Below, one piece after another: positions 6,547-11,115 of a stretch of 11,115 nucleotides of DNA (position 1 is the first letter of the stretch; each line of letters opens with the position of its first letter). This DNA is from Candidatus Kaiserbacteria bacterium. Its GTDB lineage: Bacteria; Patescibacteriota; Minisyncoccia; Phycocordibacterales; UBA918. The position numbers and the translations under genes were made by a program. Below the pieces are notes generated by a model, which saw nothing but the letters and a program-made list of their open reading frames with translations, had not been told where the DNA came from and searched no databases. The stretch lies in contig JAGQLZ010000002.1 of the NCBI GenBank assembly GCA_020428895.1, forward strand, positions 4,373-15,487, written 5' to 3'.

Positions 6547-9296
6547 GCTTGAACAATGAGCTCTTCTTCTTCACGGGAGCGCATAGCCTTAAGATTTTGG
6601 CCTAGCATTACTAATATAAGTCCAGAAATCAACAAGGTTAGACCAGCAATTAGTGCTTTCGGAAACGGATTGGTTTGTGAAGAAGAATCGTTACTAGGAG
6701 CAATCGTCGTAGCTGCCACGTCCGCATCAACAGGAGTAAAGGCTTGAGCCTCCTTTACAAAAGCAAACGGCTTACTTTTAGCGATTATGCTACCAGTGTT
6801 ATCGGTAATACCAACATAAACTTCATGTGATCCATCTTCAAGCTCTTTATCAAATGTATAAGCCCAACTGCCGTCATCTTTAGTTTTTATAGTTACTACT
6901 ACTGGCGTACTAAATATGTACAAAGTTACGTAGCTATTTGGTAAAGCTCGACCAGTAAACATCACCGTGTCTCCATTAGACAAATCTTCATATATTTCTG
7001 ACTCACCTTCAGTGATGTCTTTGGTTACCAATTCAGGATTTTTAACTAACTTTACCGGACTTATAGTTTCCACACTTAAAATATCACTTCTCTCAACTCC
7101 TGTTTCTTTAGGGGATCTAAAATTAATAGTCGCTTCGTAAGTATTATTATTCGGGTCAAAACCATTAAGAATTTCTGCTCCGTCTAAAAATCCGTCATTA
7201 TCAGAATCTGGGTTAGTTGGGTCAGTACCATATATTTTGACTTCATCATAATCAGAAATTCCATCCCCATCAGTATCTTTTGATATGTCACCAGAAGATC
7301 TTTCGTAAATGATTTCTTCAATTTTTTTGGTTTTTTCTTGATAGTCTAGAAGAGTACGTTCGATTAAAATTTCTAAATCAGAAATAAATTGATGAGCTTC
7401 AGGCATTTTATAGGCCTCTAACATGATAACTTCCTTCAATCGAAGTAAGGAATGTCTGGCTTTTTCAATTTCTATTTCATCACCACTTCTTAGAGCAGTA
7501 GTGTAGTTAGCAATTGCTTTATCAATTCTTACTTTATGATCTTTTAAAAGAGTTAAAGTGAGTTTAGAGGCTTCTTCATTATTATCAGATAATTGACGCG
7601 TGGATTCTTCGGTAATATTTCTATCTCGGTCTTCGTATTCCTTTATTACTACAACATCATTTCTATTAACAGTTTCAATTACTTTTTGTTTATTAATATC
7701 TGCATCCAGAGTGAGACTGTTAGTTTCAGTAGTTTTAATTGGCGCTGGTGCACTTAAGGCCAATTTATTAATTACAACTTTTTCTTTATTAGTAAGAATC
7801 GATGCTCCGGCATAATCTGTCATTGCATACAAATAATATGTACCATCAGGAATACTTCTAGTATCTAATGAATGAGCGTATCTATTAGCTTCAACATGAG
7901 TAGCTAAACCTTGGTAATTAGGTGTATCAGACACAACCGATCTTAACCAAACTGTTACTTTATTACTTTGCTGTGGTAAAACAATTTTATAAACTTTATA
8001 TCGTTCAGTTGAACGTACTGAATCAAGGGTTATTGAAGAGGTGGTCTTTGATGTAATTTCAGTCGGTTCAGTTTTAATTGGATCTACTGATTCTTCATTT
8101 TTGTCAGTTTCACTAACTTCTGATTTTGAATCATCAGAGTCTTCGTTAGTTTTGTTTGTGCTAGTATCTGAATTTTCTGTTGGTTTATCTGTTGTGGTAC
8201 TTTCAGTGTATGTATCATTTACAACTGTAAAAGTTCTAGATTTAAAATTAAATTCTTTTGTACTAGTGTGACAATACGCTTTTACGTAATATTCTCCAGG
8301 TGTAAATTGAGTTGGTTTAATCTTGTACTCGATAGCAGTGTCACTAATCTGAGAATGCATTGGTAAGGTATAAACCTTATTATTACTGACTTTAGTAAGA
8401 TTTAAATATGGTGTAAAACAACCTTGAAAATCAATACGGAACAAAAACAAATCTGTAATCTGATTAGGAAAATCACTAAAAGTAATAACTGGATCAACTC
8501 CACTAGCCGGCTTAACTAAAACGTTTTCAGCTTGAACTAATTTATATTGACCGTTAACGTTAACCGTGGCAAATAATGTGTAAGTGCCTTCAACTGCATT
8601 GGCGACACTAACTTTATATTTAGCTTTATTGTCATTAGGCAATTCTGCGATCAAGTCTAAGTAAATTTTAGTACCAGTGGTTGGTTCTTTTAAATATGAA
8701 TTATTAGTTGGATAACCATAATTACTTTCAATAACAATATTGTGATCACCTGTTAAAACATCAATTAAGTTTGAATCAACCGTGAGTAACTCATCATAAC
8801 TTGGCAAAGGCGGAGTAGTTGAACTATTGCCAGGTGTTGTTGATCCGGCGGTTTGGGCCGTTAAACCATCTCCAGAAAAATTAAACTGTGCTAAAGCAGA
8901 ACTCGTCATTAATAAACCAAATATCAACATCGCTACCCCACCAGTTCTGGCTACGTGATACATGGTTGATTCGAGTTTTTGATCAATCAATACACTCAAT
9001 AATACAACCTTCTCCTTAAGACGGAGGGCTGGTGTCTTGGTTAGCGTAATTGGAGTTTCAGTTTTATTCTCTGGAGAAGCTTTTGCTGAACTTTTTAACT
9101 TCTTGACTTCTGATTTTTTAGCAACAACTTTTCTGGCAGTGGTTTTACTGATAGTTTTGCCTGCTTTAGTTTTTGGTGTAGGTTTGCTAACTTTAGTAGT
9201 TTTTTTGGTTTTTGCTACTTTGCTCGCTTTAGAATTAGCCGACTTAGCAGTCGGTTTTTTACGAGAAACACCTCGCGTTGTTGTACGCCCTGTCAT
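6543..9296 (-). CDS. Large membrane-anchored surface protein: Lys-rich tail, Ig-like folds, coiled coil, thrombospondin type 3 Ca-binding repeats
   Basis: I recognise no named family for the whole 917-residue protein. Residues 1-75 are very basic (21 Lys and 4 Arg against one acidic residue), rich in Ala, Thr, Ser and Pro like a histone H1 tail. A hydrophobic segment at about 119-136 ends in SSALA-Q, which reads either as a signal-anchor or as a signal peptidase I site after A136. The outside part has beta-rich, probably Ig-like regions at about 170-262, 265-358 and 420-511, an acidic Ser/Thr linker at 360-415, a helical, probably coiled-coil region at about 560-665, two Asp-rich calcium loops of thrombospondin type 3 type (DTDGDGISDYDE at 674-685; DSDNDGFLDGAE at 697-708), and a bacterial Ig-like domain at about 770-847. 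A C-terminal membrane helix (about 879-899) is followed by a charged tail. The only cysteines, C293 and C342, could form a disulfide. It lies 56 bases after uvrB, and its TGA stop overlaps the kinase start. A surface or adhesion role is inferred. Confidence 0.85.
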   Translation of the reverse strand: MTGRTTTRGVSRKKPTAKSANSKASKVAKTKKTTKVSKPTPKTKAGKTISKTTARKVVAKKSEVKKLKSSAKASPENKTETPITLTKTPALRLKEKVVLLSVLIDQKLESTMYHVARTGGVAMLIFGLLMTSSALAQFNFSGDGLTAQTAGSTTPGNSSTTPPLPSYDELLTVDSNLIDVLTGDHNIVIESNYGYPTNNSYLKEPTTGTKIYLDLIAELPNDNKAKYKVSVANAVEGTYTLFATVNVNGQYKLVQAENVLVKPASGVDPVITFSDFPNQITDLFLFRIDFQGCFTPYLNLTKVSNNKVYTLPMHSQISDTAIEYKIKPTQFTPGEYYVKAYCHTSTKEFNFKSRTFTVVNDTYTESTTTDKPTENSDTSTNKTNEDSDDSKSEVSETDKNEESVDPIKTEPTEITSKTTSSITLDSVRSTERYKVYKIVLPQQSNKVTVWLRSVVSDTPNYQGLATHVEANRYAHSLDTRSIPDGTYYLYAMTDYAGASILTNKEKVVINKLALSAPAPIKTTETNSLTLDADINKQKVIETVNRNDVVVIKEYEDRDRNITEESTRQLSDNNEEASKLTLTLLKDHKVRIDKAIANYTTALRSGDEIEIEKARHSLLRLKEVIMLEAYKMPEAHQFISDLEILIERTLLDYQEKTKKIEEIIYERSSGDISKDTDGDGISDYDEVKIYGTDPTNPDSDNDGFLDGAEILNGFDPNNNTYEATINFRSPKETGVERSDILSVETISPVKLVKNPELVTKDITEGESEIYEDLSNGDTVMFTGRALPNSYVTLYIFSTPVVVTIKTKDDGSWAYTFDKELEDGSHEVYVGITDNTGSIIAKSKPFAFVKEAQAFTPVDADVAATTIAPSNDSSSQTNPFPKALIAGLTLLISGLILVMLGQNLKAMRSREEEELIVQA

Positions 9297-9302
9297 ACTT
9301 TC

Positions 9303-9333
9303 ATTATATGCTGAAACTATAGTTATTTATCAA
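9303..9333 (-). promoter_or_regulatory. Promoter of the surface protein-kinase operon, predicting a leaderless mRNA
   Basis: The minus strand has a perfect TATAAT (9308-9303) exactly six bases before the surface protein ATG, so the predicted transcription start is the A of the ATG. TTGATA (9333-9328; 5 of 6 bases of TTGACA) lies upstream with a 19-base spacer, slightly long. The 56-base gap after uvrB has no hairpin with a T-run, so read-through from uvrB is also possible. No Shine-Dalgarno sequence is present. Confidence 0.5.
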
Positions 9334-9352
9334 TCAATTGTAGATAACTTTA

Positions 9353-11115
9353 TTATTTCAGTGCTTCAAGATACTTGATTTCATCACGTAAAATGGCAGC
9401 TGTTTCAAAATCTAATATTGCTACAGCTTCTTCCATTTGTCGTCTTTTTTCTTTTAAAACTTTTTTAGGGTTTTGTTTATATAGTTCAACATCAATTTTT
9501 AACAAAGTATCAACTGTTTCGTCATGTTCAGTTCGCATCTGATCGGCAATAGACTTGATCTCTTTTTGAATTGTCTTAGGAGTAATACCGTTGGCTTTAT
9601 TGTATTCAAGTTGTAGTTTGCGCCGTCTATTTGTCTCAGACACAGCATAATCAAGAGCAACAGTCATTTCGTCAGCATATAACACAACACGACCATTTAC
9701 ATTACGAGCAGCTCGACCAATTGTTTGAATCAACGCAGTTTCACTGCGAAGAAAACCAGCTTTATCTGCATCTAAAATTGCTACTAGTTCAACTTCTGGA
9801 AGATCAAGACCTTCTCGTAGCAGGTTTACACCAACCAAACAATCAAACTCCCCTCTTCTAAAGTCATTTAAGATACCGATTCTTTCCATTGTATCTACGT
9901 CACTGTGAATATATTTAGTCTTAATTCCTTTCTCTTCTAGAAATTCTGCTAAGTCCTCAGCCATTTTTTTAGTTAAAGTGGTGGTTAAAACTCTAGCTCC
10001 AGACTTAATTACTTTCTCTGCTTCAGCTATAAAATCTTTTATTTGTCCAAAGTATTTACCTTTTTCATTAACTGGTCTTATACTAATTTCAGGATCAACT
10101 AAACAAGTCGGTCGAATAATTTGTTCAACAATTTGTCCGTTATTTTTATTAAGCTTGCTAAGTTCATACTTGCCGGGGGTAGCTGTAGTATAAATTTTTT
10201 GACCTACTCTTTCTTCAAATTCAGAAAACTTTAACGGTCGGTTGTCGACAGCGCTAGGAAGTCGAAAACCATGTTCAACCAAAGTGTCTTTCCGAGAACG
10301 ATCGCCGGCATACATGCCGTTTAATTGCGGTATTGTTACGTGCGACTCATCAATAACAGTAAGAAAATTCGGTGTTCCATCTTCATTATGAGGAAAGTAA
10401 GAGAGCAATGTATACGGTGCTTCTCCAACTTTACGCCGATCAAAATGTCGTGAGTAATTCTCAATACCGTTACAATAGCCAACTTCACGAATTAGGGCTA
10501 AGTCATGTTCTGTTCGTCTTCTGAGTCTTTCAGCTTCTAGAATTTTTCCCGCTTTTTTAAAATAAGCTAGTTGTTCTTTAAGTTCTTGTTTAATATCTTC
10601 ATATGCTATCTTTCTTTCATTTTCAGGGGTAACGAAATGTTTAGCTGGGAATAAATAAAAGACATCCGGTTCTTCAATAATTTGGCGTGACACGGCGTCA
10701 ATTTTTGTAATGTTACTTACTTGATTGCCAGAATAACTTAACCGGTAAATTACTCTTTCGTTAGTTGGCATTATTTCGACAGTGTTACCAACTGCCCGAA
10801 ACGAACCTGGTGTTAAATCTGCACTGGTACGATTAAAATACATACCAATTAAAACTCGAAGCATTTCTGTTCTAGTTGATTCGTAATTTCTTTCTATTTT
10901 TAAATGTCGTTTCTCATATTCTGCTGGCGATCCTAATCCGTAAATACAAGACACTGACGCGACAATAATCACGTCTTTGCGGGTTAATAGCGCTTGCGTA
11001 CTAGCGTGACGAAGTCGGTCAATTTCTTCATTGATTTGAGCTTCTTTTTCAATATAGGTATCAGAGGTTGGCATATACGCCTCGGGTTGATAGTAATCGT
11101 AATACGAGACGAAAT
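9353..11115 (-). CDS. uvrB: UvrABC system protein B (partial, N-terminus outside window)
   Basis: UvrB is the helicase-like damage-verification subunit, loaded by UvrA and then bound by UvrC. The frame is open to the window edge, so 586 residues are visible. It begins inside the beta-hairpin that clamps DNA (FVSYYDYYQPEAY), and about 85 N-terminal residues, with Walker A, are missing. The Met codon at 11074 is internal, not the start. Visible in order are the hairpin and IEKE block, ASVSCIYGLGSP, GYCNGIENYSRHF, motif II DESH within VIDESHVTIPQ, TATPGKYE, the C-terminal helicase domain with HSDVDTMERI, NLLREGLDLPEV and motif VI QTIGRAARNVNGR, and a final UVR motif (about the last 35 residues) that should bind the UVR motif of UvrC. 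Complete, it would be about 670 residues, normal for the family. It ends 56 bases before the surface protein gene. Confidence 0.97.
   Translation of the reverse strand, partial: FVSYYDYYQPEAYMPTSDTYIEKEAQINEEIDRLRHASTQALLTRKDVIIVASVSCIYGLGSPAEYEKRHLKIERNYESTRTEMLRVLIGMYFNRTSADLTPGSFRAVGNTVEIMPTNERVIYRLSYSGNQVSNITKIDAVSRQIIEEPDVFYLFPAKHFVTPENERKIAYEDIKQELKEQLAYFKKAGKILEAERLRRRTEHDLALIREVGYCNGIENYSRHFDRRKVGEAPYTLLSYFPHNEDGTPNFLTVIDESHVTIPQLNGMYAGDRSRKDTLVEHGFRLPSAVDNRPLKFSEFEERVGQKIYTTATPGKYELSKLNKNNGQIVEQIIRPTCLVDPEISIRPVNEKGKYFGQIKDFIAEAEKVIKSGARVLTTTLTKKMAEDLAEFLEEKGIKTKYIHSDVDTMERIGILNDFRRGEFDCLVGVNLLREGLDLPEVELVAILDADKAGFLRSETALIQTIGRAARNVNGRVVLYADEMTVALDYAVSETNRRRKLQLEYNKANGITPKTIQKEIKSIADQMRTEHDETVDTLLKIDVELYKQNPKKVLKEKRRQMEEAVAILDFETAAILRDEIKYLEALK

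Noticed and set aside
9037..9378. Open frame of 113 codons on the plus strand, rich in Leu, Val and Phe, looking like a membrane protein.
   Set aside because: It is the antisense of the lysine-rich start of the surface protein: Lys and Thr codons read backwards give Phe, Leu and Val. It overlaps a well-supported gene and shows no domain.
11072..11074. ATG at 11074 as the start of UvrB.
   Set aside because: The frame continues upstream to the window edge and encodes the conserved UvrB hairpin FVSYYDYYQPEAY, so this Met is internal.

Overview
The window is a compact, AT-rich stretch in which every credible gene lies on the minus strand. Read in the direction of transcription (11115 down to 1) the order is: uvrB (its 5' end lies outside the window), a 917-residue membrane-anchored surface protein, a sensor histidine kinase, uvrA, uvrC, ddl, and the first 70 codons of a pterin-4a-carbinolamine dehydratase-like gene that runs off the other end. 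Intergenic gaps are 1 to 84 bases and one junction is an ATGA overlap. No stretch over 300 bases lacks a gene, and I see no RNA gene, mobile element, CRISPR array or intrinsic terminator.

The window suggests a member of the Candidate Phyla Radiation (Patescibacteria, Parcubacteria-like). This is inference from several traits. Core repair proteins are trimmed: UvrC has 409 residues and lacks its C-terminal helix-hairpin-helix part, and UvrA has 878 residues with an internal loss. The large exported protein combines Ig-like folds, thrombospondin type 3 calcium repeats and a coiled coil. Spacing is tight and no start codon is preceded by a clear Shine-Dalgarno sequence. TGA is used as a stop (end of the surface protein), which argues against the Gracilibacteria/SR1 code in which TGA is glycine.

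Three themes share the window. (1) Nucleotide excision repair: UvrB, UvrA and UvrC together make the whole UvrABC excinuclease. UvrA finds damage and loads UvrB, UvrB verifies it, and UvrC cuts on both sides. (2) Envelope: the surface protein and the translationally coupled histidine kinase look like one membrane unit, inserted between uvrB and uvrA. Ddl makes the D-Ala-D-Ala dipeptide for peptidoglycan. (3) A small pterin dehydratase-like gene follows ddl with one base between them.

The points most worth a second look are: a histone H1-like lysine-rich tail fused by a membrane segment to a surface protein whose stop codon overlaps the start of an orphan kinase; -10 boxes placed exactly six bases before the start codons of two genes, which predicts leaderless mRNAs; a GC-rich hairpin and a possible 16-codon upstream reading frame just before uvrA; and a UvrC with no cysteine at all, hence without the ligands of the iron-sulfur cluster described for this family.
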